A stretch of DNA of 64,000 nt from positions 1 to 64,000 of the forward strand of contig JBKDOL010000100.1 of assembly GCA_046343015.1 (NCBI GenBank). Reading direction: 5' to 3'. The translations under genes and the position numbers were made by a program. Positions within the stretch are counted from its first letter, which is position 1. Each line of letters begins with the position of its first letter. Below the pieces are notes generated by a model that searched no databases, was not told where the DNA came from, and saw only the letters and a list, made by a program, of their open reading frames with translations. Source of the stretch: BJ22 sp021298375. Lineage in GTDB: Bacteria; Planctomycetota; Planctomycetia; Pirellulales; Pirellulaceae. Shown here in pieces: positions 29,126-38,216 of the stretch.

Positions 29126-30448
29126 ATGCAAAAATTCATTTGGGCGCTCAGTTTCTGGGGTGTGGTTGTGAGTGGCATGCTCGCTGCGCAGGAATCGTCT
29201 GACAGTCCGGTGTCGAATGAGAAATTGGTGGGGGCTTGGAGAGCGTCGCTGGAGTCCGGGGGAGGGCCGGTGGAGTTTGGCTTGGTTCTGACCGCCGAGT
29301 CGGGCAACCTGCAAGCTTTCGTGACGAACGGGCCGGAGACGATCAAGGTTCCGCAGGTTGGCTGGGATGGGCGGGAGTTGCGGCTTGGATTTGATCATTT
29401 TCAATCGGCCATTGTGGCTGGGCTGAATGCCGAGGAAGAAAACCTCTCGGGGAGTTTCTCTCGCCAAAAAGCGGGCCGCGTCGTTGCTCAGCTTCGATTT
29501 TCAGCTCGGCGGGAAACGGCGAACGACCGACGGTATGAGCCGGCCGAACAATGGTTGGGTAAATGGAACGTTCGATTTGGAGAGTCGACCGATCCGGCGA
29601 TTGGACTGTTCCGTCGGGATGTGATGTCGCAGGCCGGCGACATTCCAATGCCGGAGGCTGCGGCGGCGGAGGCCGAGCCCTCCAAAGGGAGCGCAGCCGA
29701 GGAAGCGGTTGTCGGCACCTTTCTGACGCCCACGGGGGATTATCGTTATTTGGCGGGAGGAGTAAGGGCAGGCGTCCTGCGGCTGTCCTGTTTTGACGGG
29801 ACTCATGTTTATCTGTTCCATTCCCGGTTGGCCGAGGCGAATCGGCTGGAGGGTGAGTTCTGGTCTGGAGCGAGTAGTCGCGTCGCTTGGTCAGGGCAGC
29901 GGGATGAGGCTGCGGAACTGCCTGACGCGTTTCGATTGACAGAAGCCCGGGCCGATGTCGATTGGGGAAGTTTGCAGTTTCCCGATCTCAAGGGCCAGCC
30001 GCGGCGCCTGGATGATCCGGAATTTGTCGGGCGGGCGAGGCTGGTTTACTTGTTTGGGAGTTGGTGTCCGAACTGTCATGATGCCGCAGTCTTCTTTGGC
30101 CAACTTGAGAAGCGGTATGGAGACCGCGGTTTAAAGGTTCTTGGATTGGCGTTTGAGGCGACGGGTGACTTCGTACAGGATGTGGAGCAAGTGTTGATTT
30201 ATGCTCGCCGCCATGAGATCAATTATCCCTTGCTGGTAGCAGGTCTGGCGGACAAGGAATTGGCCAGCCGATCACTACCATTTTTGGATCGGGTTCGATC
30301 TTTCCCCACGGCGGTCTTGGTCGACAAAAATGGCCGGATTCAAGGTGTCTACACCGGGTTCAGCGGGCCGGCAACCGGCGAGGCGTACGCGGAGCAGGAA
30401 CGGCGTTTCTGCGAGCGGATCGAAGCCCTGCTCGACAAGTCCGAGTGA
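29126..30448 (+). CDS. Secreted thioredoxin-fold (TlpA-like) protein
   Basis: A 440-residue exported protein. The N-terminus MQKFIWALSFWGVVVSGMLA is a signal peptide with likely cleavage after AAQ or nearby. Residues about 30-270 form an unassigned beta-rich domain. The C-terminal 160 residues are a TlpA/ResA-type thioredoxin fold with the active site GSWCPNCHDA (C314 and C317) and a later cis-Pro region SFPTAVLVDKNGRI. It probably reduces or oxidises protein thiols outside the cytoplasm. ATG 29126 is selected because it starts the signal peptide; an in-frame start at 29042 would bury it. Confidence 0.85.
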   Translation: MQKFIWALSFWGVVVSGMLAAQESSDSPVSNEKLVGAWRASLESGGGPVEFGLVLTAESGNLQAFVTNGPETIKVPQVGWDGRELRLGFDHFQSAIVAGLNAEEENLSGSFSRQKAGRVVAQLRFSARRETANDRRYEPAEQWLGKWNVRFGESTDPAIGLFRRDVMSQAGDIPMPEAAAAEAEPSKGSAAEEAVVGTFLTPTGDYRYLAGGVRAGVLRLSCFDGTHVYLFHSRLAEANRLEGEFWSGASSRVAWSGQRDEAAELPDAFRLTEARADVDWGSLQFPDLKGQPRRLDDPEFVGRARLVYLFGSWCPNCHDAAVFFGQLEKRYGDRGLKVLGLAFEATGDFVQDVEQVLIYARRHEINYPLLVAGLADKELASRSLPFLDRVRSFPTAVLVDKNGRIQGVYTGFSGPATGEAYAEQERRFCERIEALLDKSE

Positions 30449-30459
30449 CGGTCGCGCGA

Positions 30460-30521
30460 TGCCCTGACGAGTTCAAAGCGTGCCCTGACGAGTTCGCAGG
30501 TGCCCGGACGAGATCGCGGAG
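30460..30521. repeat. 20-21-bp tandem repeat, 3 degenerate copies
   Basis: TGCCCTGACGAGTTC-containing units start at 30460, 30481 and 30501; the third carries several changes. It begins just after the thioredoxin-like stop codon. Confidence 0.85.
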
Positions 30522-30888
30522 TGCTTGGCGAGCGCCGCTCCCCGACGGCTCCCGACGGTTGGCGAGGCCCCGGGTTTGCTTAAGGAATCAAGCCCGGCCC
30601 GCGGGACGCCCGTCTCCCGACCAACCCGTTTGCGTTCGAGCAAGCGAAGTGCCAAAAGTGGCCGAAGCTTTAGGCGGTGATAAAAGCCAGCGGAACCAGC
30701 CTGGGAGTGGTTCGGGGCGTGGAGCCGTGGGAGAACGGGAGCTGAGAGGTTGGAACCCTGCGAAATCACCGACCCGGCGACGGTTCGGAAATGGTCAAAA
30801 AGGCGAAAAAATTTGACTTTTTTGGGCTGCTTGATTAGCCTTCTTCATTAAGCCGCAAAGTCTGCGGGATCGGTCAAGTGCTCTTGTT

Positions 30889-30915
30889 TTGACATGATTT
30901 TTCATCCCATATTTG
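30889..30915 (+). promoter_or_regulatory. Possible promoter of the giant secreted protein
   Basis: TTGACA at 30889-30894 and TATTTG at 30910-30915 with 15-base spacing, in AT-rich DNA 45 bases upstream of the start codon. The -10 match and spacing are imperfect. Confidence 0.25.
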
Positions 30916-30959
30916 CCGTCTGGCACTTCATTTTCTGTCCAGCTTAAGGCCCGGAATCC

Positions 30960-33900
30960 ATGAAACGGAAATCTCGCAAGCTTCGTTCGCTGTTCGCCTC
31001 CAATCAAAAGAAACGCGGTCAACAAACGCGACAGAAAAAATCTGATGTCGGCTTGGTCTACCAGCAACTGGAAGCGCGGCAGATGCTGGACACGACGCTG
31101 GGCATGAACTTTACCGGGCACACGTATCAGACCCAGTCGTTTGTCAACGAGCCGAACATGGCCGGCGACATTGGGACGACCCATTATGCCGAGGCGATTG
31201 TCGACAAGATTTCCTTCTTTAATCGCGACACGGGCACGCGCGACATTTTCAAGACCCAGACTCAATTCTGGGTGGATGCCGGTGCGACGGTTTCCAGTCC
31301 TTCGATCACCAACGCTCAAGTCGTCTTCGACCGTTTCGCGAACCGCTGGCTGGTGCTTGGCGAGGGCAGCGAGTCGCAAGGCAACTGGCTGTACCTGGCA
31401 ATTTCGAAAACCGCCAACCCGATGGATGGATTCCGTGCGGTCCGGTTTGTCGGGGACTCGACCGGTATTCGGCACAACGGCGACCTCGCGATTGCCGTTG
31501 ATGAAGACGCTGTGTTGATGACGACCCGAAATATCAGCAACTCCCCGGGCACGCCGCTGGCCCAGAAGATCAGCAACTCGATTTTCTCGGTTCCCCGCAA
31601 GGACCTGTACCTGACCTTCCCGACGCTGACCAACATGACGCGGCACGAAAACCTGCTGCGCAGCGTTTACGGCGACCTGATTCGCCCGGCGGCGAGTTTC
31701 GAGAAGTCGGACCAGAAAGCAACCTTCATCAGTCACACCCTGGATGGTGCCCAGACGCTGCGGATTGACTTGACGGACGTTTCGATGTTTGGGGCGACTC
31801 TGCAGACGCCGCAGTTAATCGACTTCGACCCGAGTGCCGATTTTGTTTATCAACGAAACTTGAGCGAAGGGGTGCCAGTACCCGATCCGCGGCAGACTCC
31901 GGTGGGGGGCGTCGACCAGTTCCTGCGGGCCAAAGTGTCTTACGAATTGCCCTCGATCAGCGGCACTCAGCGGGTCCCTGTCTCCTCGATGATCAACAAC
32001 GTGGTCGATGTCGGGGGAAGCCTGTGGTACGCGCAGGTGATCGATGCCGACATCTACTTGCAGACCGGAACTTCGTTCAACGGGATCGTGGTTTATGAAA
32101 TCAACAAGGCCCGGAATGAGCTCGACCACGCCAATTTGATTGTGGCGCCGGAAAATGCCTTGTTTGATGCGCCGGAAGAATGGGATTTTTATAATGCTTC
32201 GCTGGCAGTCAACCAGTATGGTGTCGTGGTTGTGAACTTTACCGCCTCCAGCGGTGACAATGATGTCAATCCGTCGGCTGCCAATGCGATTGGCATCACG
32301 GTCAACGGTACGTCGACCTACAATCCGATTTTTGACACGATTAATGTCCCGCCCAAGCCTTGGGAGCCGGGGAACTTGCCGTACCGGTTTGATCGCCCGG
32401 GCCGGAACACCCAGTTTGAGTTAACGTTTAACTTCCCCGACGATGACCGAGGCGCGTTGCCGGATGATGATCCCAATGACGACCGGGATGATTTTATTCA
32501 GGAAGGCCTCGCTCCGTTCCAGAACGGCACCTATGCGCTCAACGTCTCTTCCTGGAGCTCTCGTTCGGTCGCAAATTTCGATCCGCGGAACGTGAATCAA
32601 TTCTGGGTCAGCACTCAGTGGGCGAACAATTCGTCCCGCTGGAGCACGCAGATCACCCAGATTATTCCCAAGAACATGCGTCCGGTTCTAACTGCGGACT
32701 GGGAAGATAACGAGATCGTCGTTCGCCGACACACGGCTGATAACAATCTCCTCGAAGTCGAAATTGATGGCGAGATGACTGACCTGTTGCCCTTTGAGGT
32801 TTTGGGCAATGTGGTGATCAACGGCTACGATGGCGATGATCGTTTTATTCTCGATTACAGCAATGGGGATCCGGTTCCGGATGCCGCCGTGGATTTCACG
32901 AATCCGCCGCCGTCGTCGGGCTTTACGTTTAATGGCATGCGTGGTTCGGACACCGTCGAAACCAATGACCCGGATGGCGCCCGGTTCGTGGTTGATGGGC
33001 AACCGGTTAATCGGGGTCCGGCGTGGCTCGCCTACGGGACAGGGGCTGGCGATGGCAGTGGCACCTACAAAAACATGCACCTGCAAGGAAAGCCGTCGGC
33101 TGCGGCGAATCTGACGCTGACCGACTCGTCGAAAAGTTGGCTGCTCAACCAATGGGCCAATTATCAAGTCAGGATCATCAGTGGAACGGGCGAAGGGCAA
33201 CTGCGGACCATCGTTTCCAACACCGGCAGCGTGCTCACACTGAATCAGCCGTGGACGGTTCTCCCGGGCCCGGATTCGGTTTATGCCATTGAAAGCAAAG
33301 CCCAATCGTACTTCGTCAACGTCGAGGAGTTGTTTGGCGGCGAAGGTGATGATTTGTTCCTGGTCACCGACAACATCGACTACGCTCCACCATTCGTGTT
33401 TATCGGCTATCTGCCAGGGTCCATGCACGGAAATGGTGGTAATGACACCTTCCACTTCGGACGGACTGGATCGATCGGCGATAGCGTTTACGGTGGCGAT
33501 GGATTTAATACGCTGAGTTTTGAAACCCGTACGTTGGAGACCACGGCCACCTTGTTGGGTTACGGAGGAATCACTGGCTATGAAGGCCGGGCGAACTCTC
33601 CCGACGGTCCGGTCGGCGATGACCAGGTCTTCGACCGGTTTATCGATATCAATTACATTCGCGGCAGCGACACGATGTTTGACCGCATCGTCGGTTTGAA
33701 TTTCGTCACCGACGTCTACGTTGACGACGAGGATTCCTACTACGAGACGAACGGCGTGCAGTTGGGCTTCTTTGAAGTCAATGCGATTGACGCCTCAAAT
33801 TTCATCGACACCTTCGTGGGTGTCCGCAACAGCGTCAATCCGTTGGAGCTGAACGGCCTCAACGGCAATGACGTCTACTATTTCTCGTCCGATGGGACAG

Positions 33901-36503
33901 GGCTGGAAGGCTCGACTGCACCGCTGCAGGACGTCATCTTCGCCCAGGGTGGCGCGGGCGTGAATGAGCTGTACATCAGCAACAAGGGTGGTCCGGCGGC
34001 CGGTACTGGCTTGCCCGCCCTGATTCTGAACAACCGTATCTCGGGGATGGGAGAAATCGCATACAACGCGATTGGCGGCTCGTTCAATCTCCACGTCTGG
34101 GCGTCACAATTTGCGGATCGGATCGACTTGCACTCCTTCCTCCCGGGGAACACGCTCGAGCTCTATCTGCTCGGCGGAAATGACGTGATCGACGTCGAGG
34201 ACCTGAGCAAGGCGTTTGTCGATGTGTACGGTGGCGATGGCGACGACCTGTACTTGATTCAGAAGGTTCAAGGCGTTGATTTCCGGAACCTGGTGCTGCA
34301 CGACAGCGTCGGGTCGGAACGCGACCGTGTTTCCTTGCGGGGCACGATTTTGAATGAGACCTTCGTGGTCAACAACACGACCTTTGTGGATACCAACGTG
34401 GTGTACACCGGGATCGAAGTCTTTGGCCTGTTCGGTCGCGGTGGCGATGATACCTTCGACATCGAGTCGTTTGACTACGAACTCTTGATCGAGGGCGAAG
34501 AGGGCAATGATGTCTTTAATTTCTCCTCAAATGCACCGACCAATACGGGCAATTTGGATGCCATCTTCGGCAAAATGACCGTGGATGGTGGTTCGGGTGT
34601 GAACCAATTACGGATTTCGAACCTGTCTGGCGCGCCGAAAAACGTGACTATCACGAGCTCGACGATCACTGGCCTGTTTGCCGAACCATTCACCTACCTT
34701 TCGACGGGTGGAACGTTCAATACGGGCACCGGCGTTGGCGGAATCACGATTACCGGTTCAGACAACGGCAACGACGTCTTCAACGTCACCGGACTGAATG
34801 TCGATGACACGCTTCGGATCCTTGGCCGATTGGGTCAAGACAGTTTCACCGTGGCCGCCACGGCCCTTGGCAACATTCAGCTCGAAGGTGGGCTGGAAGG
34901 CGACAGCTACTCCGTGGCCTATGTCGGTGCTGGTTCTCGACAGGTTCGCGTGATTGACACGACTTCGGCGGACACGCTGGACGTTTTGGCCACCAATCTG
35001 GCTGATACCCTGGTGGTCGCCAGCACGGGCGTGACTCGGGGCTCGGAAGCGGTCCTGATCCAAGCCGCCCTCTCGACGATGCAGGTCTTTGGCCGCGACG
35101 GCAACGATAAAATCACGGTCAACGGCGGTTCGGCCGGGTTGCTTCGCGTGTTTGGTGACAACCAAAACGATGAGTTGACAGTGAACGGGACGACCGGAAT
35201 CGGGTCGATTGAAGTTCACGGCAACTCGGGCAATGACAACCTGCTGTTCCAGACGGTGGCGGCGACTACCTCAGTGCTCAGCCTGGGCGGCACCGGGGAC
35301 GATATTTTCAACGTCGGGGTCAGTTCTGTTCCGAATCTTCGGCTGGACGGCCAGGAGGGTAGCGACCGCTATAACGTGACGTTCCGCGGTCTGGGGTCAC
35401 GGCAAGTTGACGTTCGCGACACGGGTACTGCGGGCAATGACGTGGTCAACGTGATGGGAAGCGCCGGTGGCGACAACGTTTTTGTGCAGACAACTCGAGT
35501 TGAGTTGGGGGCCCAAGCCGTTGTGTTTGACGTCAAGACCGAACGGTTGGTCGTCAACCTGAAGGAAGGTGACGACACGCTCGAAGCTTTCGGTTCCGTT
35601 GCCGGTTCGACCTTGTTCCAGGGCGAGGCTGGCAATGACAAGTTCGTGATTCATTCGACGACCCAGTCGCCGACCATGACTGCGGACGGTGGAATTGGCA
35701 ACGACATCTTCGTGGTCAAAAGCACCGAGCCGACGACGCGAACAACCCTGTACGGCAAAGAGGGCGACGACCGCTTTAATGTCGGTTCAACCCTTGAAGA
35801 CAACGTCGGCAACCTGAACACAATTCGCGGACGGGTGGCCGCAATTGGTGGCACCAATGAATCAGCGGGCCAGGATCGGCTGTATGTCAACGACATCATT
35901 GGTAACGATGCCTACGCGTACAACCTCGGGCCAACTTACATTCGGGCTCTGCCTGGGCCGAACAACATTGCCCGTCCGAATTTCGCCGGTATTTCATTCG
36001 ACGAGACAATGGAGCATGTGCGGTTGGATGGAACCTTGCAGCCGAACTTCTTCAGCATTGAGGCGAGCAAGAATACCGAGTTTTATCTCTACGGCAACCT
36101 GCCGAGCCCTGGCACGACCAATGGTGACGTGGTTTTCTTGCGAGCCAAACCGAATGATGGCCATCAGATCCGGTTTACCGACTTGGCCCGGGGACGTGGC
36201 TTCATCAGCTTCACCAACGGCGACCAGTTCATTCGGTTTGACAATATCGAATCGACCTTCCCGGTAGCACCGGCGGCGATGCCACCCGCGCCGTCGGACT
36301 CATCGATTCTTCGGCCATGGGGTATGACAGCCCCGGGTGGGGGTTCGTCGATGAAGAAGTCGCTGCCGCCGATGGACAATCTCGCGGGGAGCATTCGGTT
36401 GAGCGACGATGAGGGGATTGCAACCTACGGTGGCTCGGCCCAGTCCAAGTTCAGCGGTGGGCTGGACGTAGCGACGCTCGATCAGGCCTTCGCAAAGATT
36501 TAG
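30960..36503 (+). CDS. Giant secreted RTX-like protein with planctomycete LEARQML N-terminus
   Basis: An 1847-residue acidic extracellular protein. The basic N-terminus (MKRKSRKLRSLF) is followed by LEARQMLD at 37-44, a variant of the LEPR/LEARxLL export-associated signature of planctomycete surface proteins. Residues about 50-560 are a non-repetitive region of unknown fold. From about 600 onward there are many degenerate glycine/aspartate motifs (GGDGDDLYLI near 1090, GEEGNDVFNF near 1179, GRDGNDKITV, GNSGNDNLLF) typical of calcium-binding RTX/hemolysin-type beta-rolls, though irregularly spaced. A Pro/Ser-rich segment is near 1770. No protease or toxin motif is seen, so adhesin or matrix protein is more likely than a toxin. 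No type I secretion genes are adjacent. Confidence 0.85.
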   Translation: MKRKSRKLRSLFASNQKKRGQQTRQKKSDVGLVYQQLEARQMLDTTLGMNFTGHTYQTQSFVNEPNMAGDIGTTHYAEAIVDKISFFNRDTGTRDIFKTQTQFWVDAGATVSSPSITNAQVVFDRFANRWLVLGEGSESQGNWLYLAISKTANPMDGFRAVRFVGDSTGIRHNGDLAIAVDEDAVLMTTRNISNSPGTPLAQKISNSIFSVPRKDLYLTFPTLTNMTRHENLLRSVYGDLIRPAASFEKSDQKATFISHTLDGAQTLRIDLTDVSMFGATLQTPQLIDFDPSADFVYQRNLSEGVPVPDPRQTPVGGVDQFLRAKVSYELPSISGTQRVPVSSMINNVVDVGGSLWYAQVIDADIYLQTGTSFNGIVVYEINKARNELDHANLIVAPENALFDAPEEWDFYNASLAVNQYGVVVVNFTASSGDNDVNPSAANAIGITVNGTSTYNPIFDTINVPPKPWEPGNLPYRFDRPGRNTQFELTFNFPDDDRGALPDDDPNDDRDDFIQEGLAPFQNGTYALNVSSWSSRSVANFDPRNVNQFWVSTQWANNSSRWSTQITQIIPKNMRPVLTADWEDNEIVVRRHTADNNLLEVEIDGEMTDLLPFEVLGNVVINGYDGDDRFILDYSNGDPVPDAAVDFTNPPPSSGFTFNGMRGSDTVETNDPDGARFVVDGQPVNRGPAWLAYGTGAGDGSGTYKNMHLQGKPSAAANLTLTDSSKSWLLNQWANYQVRIISGTGEGQLRTIVSNTGSVLTLNQPWTVLPGPDSVYAIESKAQSYFVNVEELFGGEGDDLFLVTDNIDYAPPFVFIGYLPGSMHGNGGNDTFHFGRTGSIGDSVYGGDGFNTLSFETRTLETTATLLGYGGITGYEGRANSPDGPVGDDQVFDRFIDINYIRGSDTMFDRIVGLNFVTDVYVDDEDSYYETNGVQLGFFEVNAIDASNFIDTFVGVRNSVNPLELNGLNGNDVYYFSSDGTGLEGSTAPLQDVIFAQGGAGVNELYISNKGGPAAGTGLPALILNNRISGMGEIAYNAIGGSFNLHVWASQFADRIDLHSFLPGNTLELYLLGGNDVIDVEDLSKAFVDVYGGDGDDLYLIQKVQGVDFRNLVLHDSVGSERDRVSLRGTILNETFVVNNTTFVDTNVVYTGIEVFGLFGRGGDDTFDIESFDYELLIEGEEGNDVFNFSSNAPTNTGNLDAIFGKMTVDGGSGVNQLRISNLSGAPKNVTITSSTITGLFAEPFTYLSTGGTFNTGTGVGGITITGSDNGNDVFNVTGLNVDDTLRILGRLGQDSFTVAATALGNIQLEGGLEGDSYSVAYVGAGSRQVRVIDTTSADTLDVLATNLADTLVVASTGVTRGSEAVLIQAALSTMQVFGRDGNDKITVNGGSAGLLRVFGDNQNDELTVNGTTGIGSIEVHGNSGNDNLLFQTVAATTSVLSLGGTGDDIFNVGVSSVPNLRLDGQEGSDRYNVTFRGLGSRQVDVRDTGTAGNDVVNVMGSAGGDNVFVQTTRVELGAQAVVFDVKTERLVVNLKEGDDTLEAFGSVAGSTLFQGEAGNDKFVIHSTTQSPTMTADGGIGNDIFVVKSTEPTTRTTLYGKEGDDRFNVGSTLEDNVGNLNTIRGRVAAIGGTNESAGQDRLYVNDIIGNDAYAYNLGPTYIRALPGPNNIARPNFAGISFDETMEHVRLDGTLQPNFFSIEASKNTEFYLYGNLPSPGTTNGDVVFLRAKPNDGHQIRFTDLARGRGFISFTNGDQFIRFDNIESTFPVAPAAMPPAPSDSSILRPWGMTAPGGGSSMKKSLPPMDNLAGSIRLSDDEGIATYGGSAQSKFSGGLDVATLDQAFAKI

Positions 36504-36884
36504 GACTCGAGGTTCGACCGCGGGTGTCGAAGGTAGACCTGAAAAGTTGGGTTGTCCCGACATGCATGGTTTCACCAATCGTCATCCGCTGGGGGGCTGA
36601 GGTCTCATTCCGATATCAAAGCAAACCGGACCGAAGAGATTCGTTCCGGTTTTTTTTGTTGGCATCGGATTCCCGGTGTGCTCGCTGCGGGCAAGGGGCG
36701 TGCCGAGGAAGTTGTTGCCGGCGATGCTTGCTTTCGCATTTCACCGGTTCTCAGGGGGCGCTCGTTGGGCTTGGGGCTGCCCCCAGCGGAGCGACTCGGC
36801 TGAGGGGAGTCGCGTGGAACCGATCGAGCCGCTGCGAAAAGCGACGTCCGATCTCGGCACCGCCCGTGATTGTCGATGTTTTGG
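36504..36884. other. Convergent intergenic region
   Basis: About 380 bases between the rightward giant gene and the leftward L-2-hydroxyglutarate oxidase gene. It contains the terminator at 36623; otherwise nothing is seen. Confidence 0.6.
36623..36657 (+). terminator. Rho-independent terminator after the giant gene
   Basis: AAACCGGA (36623-36630) pairs with TCCGGTTT (36645-36652) and the T-run continues to 36657. Confidence 0.85.
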
Positions 36885-38081
36885 TTAGAGGCGCGCCTTG
36901 ATTTTATCGGCGAGCAGGCGGCCGATGTTCAAAGAGGCGGTGGCAGCCGGAGAGGCGGCGTTGATCACGTGGATGGCAAATGACGATTCGGTGATCAGGA
37001 AGTCATCGACGAGGGAACCGTCCCGGAGAATTGCTTGGGCCCGGACGCCAGCCGGTGCCGGAAGCAGATCGGCAGCCTTGATCTCGGGGACCAGACGCTG
37101 CAGGCCTCTGACGAAGGCTTCTTTGCTGAAGGAACGCCAGAGTTCATCCAGTCCCTTCTTCCAATGTCGGGCAGCCATGCGAAGGAAACCAGGATAGGTC
37201 AGGCTTTCGAACAGGTCTCGCAGGTTGACTTTGGTTTTGGTGTAGCCTTCACGGGCGAAAGCGAGAACTGCATTTGGTCCGCATTCGACGCCACCTTGAA
37301 TCATCCGCGTGAAGTGGACCCCGAGAAAAGGAAATCGGGGGTCGGGGACCGGATAGATCAAACCGCGGCAGAGGTGTTCCGCCTGTGGCTGCAACTCATA
37401 GTATTCCCCGCGGAAGGGGACGACGAGGCTCTCGGGTCGGTCGCCCGCGGCTTTGGTCACTCGGTCGCTGTACAATCCGGCGCAATTGACCAGCAGTCTC
37501 GCTCTCCATTCCCCGCGCGTGGAGTCAATTCGGGCATGAGCACCATCGGGCGAGGCGGCGGTTACGCGACAGCCTGTGACGACGGCTTGGCCGCGGTCCT
37601 GGACGAGCCGGGCCAATCGTTCGCAGACTTTTCGATAGTCGACGATCCCGGCATCAGGAACGTGAATCGCCTGAATCCCAGCCGCATGCGGTTCCAGTTC
37701 CCGCAGTCGCTCGCGGTCGATCCTTTCGCACCGGATTTGATTCGCCTGGCCGCGCTCGTAGATGCGCTGCAGGGCTGGGAGTTCCTGTTCGGTCACAGCG
37801 ACAATCACCTTGCCGCAGAGCTCAAAAGGGATGCCTTCCTGAGTGCAGAAAGCCTGCATGGCGATTTTTCCCTCTCGGCAGTTGATGGCCTTCAGGGACC
37901 CCGGGCGGTAGTAGATCCCCGAGTGGAGAACGCCGGAGTTGTGCCCCGTCTGATGATCAGCGACGTTGGCTTCCTTTTCGAGGAGGGCGATTCGCAGGTC
38001 AGGTCGGCATTGAGTCAGTTGCCATGCAGTTGCCAGGCCAACAATCCCACCCCCGACAATCACGACATCGGTAGTTTGCAT
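36885..38081 (-). CDS. lhgO: L-2-hydroxyglutarate oxidase
   Basis: A 398-residue FAD enzyme of the DAO family that oxidises L-2-hydroxyglutarate to 2-oxoglutarate and passes electrons to the respiratory chain at the membrane. The dinucleotide-binding VIVGGGIVGLATAW is at 7-20. The family stretches QTGHNSGVLHSGIYY (about 43-57), PGSLKAINCREGK, GKVIVAV and FPFLGVHFTRMI follow, as does the C-terminal HVINAASPAATASLNIG. Length is normal. It is convergent with the giant secreted gene. LhgO homologues cannot always be told from glycerol-3-phosphate-type DAOs, but the SGVLHSGIYY motif supports LhgO. Confidence 0.92.
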   Translation of the reverse strand: MQTTDVVIVGGGIVGLATAWQLTQCRPDLRIALLEKEANVADHQTGHNSGVLHSGIYYRPGSLKAINCREGKIAMQAFCTQEGIPFELCGKVIVAVTEQELPALQRIYERGQANQIRCERIDRERLRELEPHAAGIQAIHVPDAGIVDYRKVCERLARLVQDRGQAVVTGCRVTAASPDGAHARIDSTRGEWRARLLVNCAGLYSDRVTKAAGDRPESLVVPFRGEYYELQPQAEHLCRGLIYPVPDPRFPFLGVHFTRMIQGGVECGPNAVLAFAREGYTKTKVNLRDLFESLTYPGFLRMAARHWKKGLDELWRSFSKEAFVRGLQRLVPEIKAADLLPAPAGVRAQAILRDGSLVDDFLITESSFAIHVINAASPAATASLNIGRLLADKIKARL

Positions 38082-38216
38082 GCGTGTGCTCAGGGAAGCT
38101 GACTGCGGGCTGGGGAAGCCGGGTCGGCCGCGATTTGTTCATGAATGAGCCTGGGAATCGTTGGCGGGAGGCGAGTGTCGCTGCGGTTACGGGCGGCTCG
38201 CTCGCTCTCACCTCAA

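Larger units (their letters stand above)
30449..30959. other. Intergenic region upstream of the giant secreted protein
   Basis: About 510 bases. The left half is GC-rich with a tandem repeat at 30460. The right half (about 30790-30920) is AT-rich and probably holds the promoter and leader of the 1847-residue gene. A weak hairpin GTCAAA/TTTGAC followed by six T residues is at 30794-30823 and could be a terminator. Confidence 0.5.

Noticed and set aside
30795..31736. 313-codon minus-strand frame
   Set aside because: It is antisense to the beginning of the giant secreted protein and lacks motifs.
30960..36503. Annotation as an RTX toxin or protease
   Set aside because: No zinc-protease, lipase or pore-forming segment and no acyltransferase or type I transporter gene is visible.
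37035..38102. 355-codon plus-strand frame
   Set aside because: It is antisense to lhgO, which has all family motifs.
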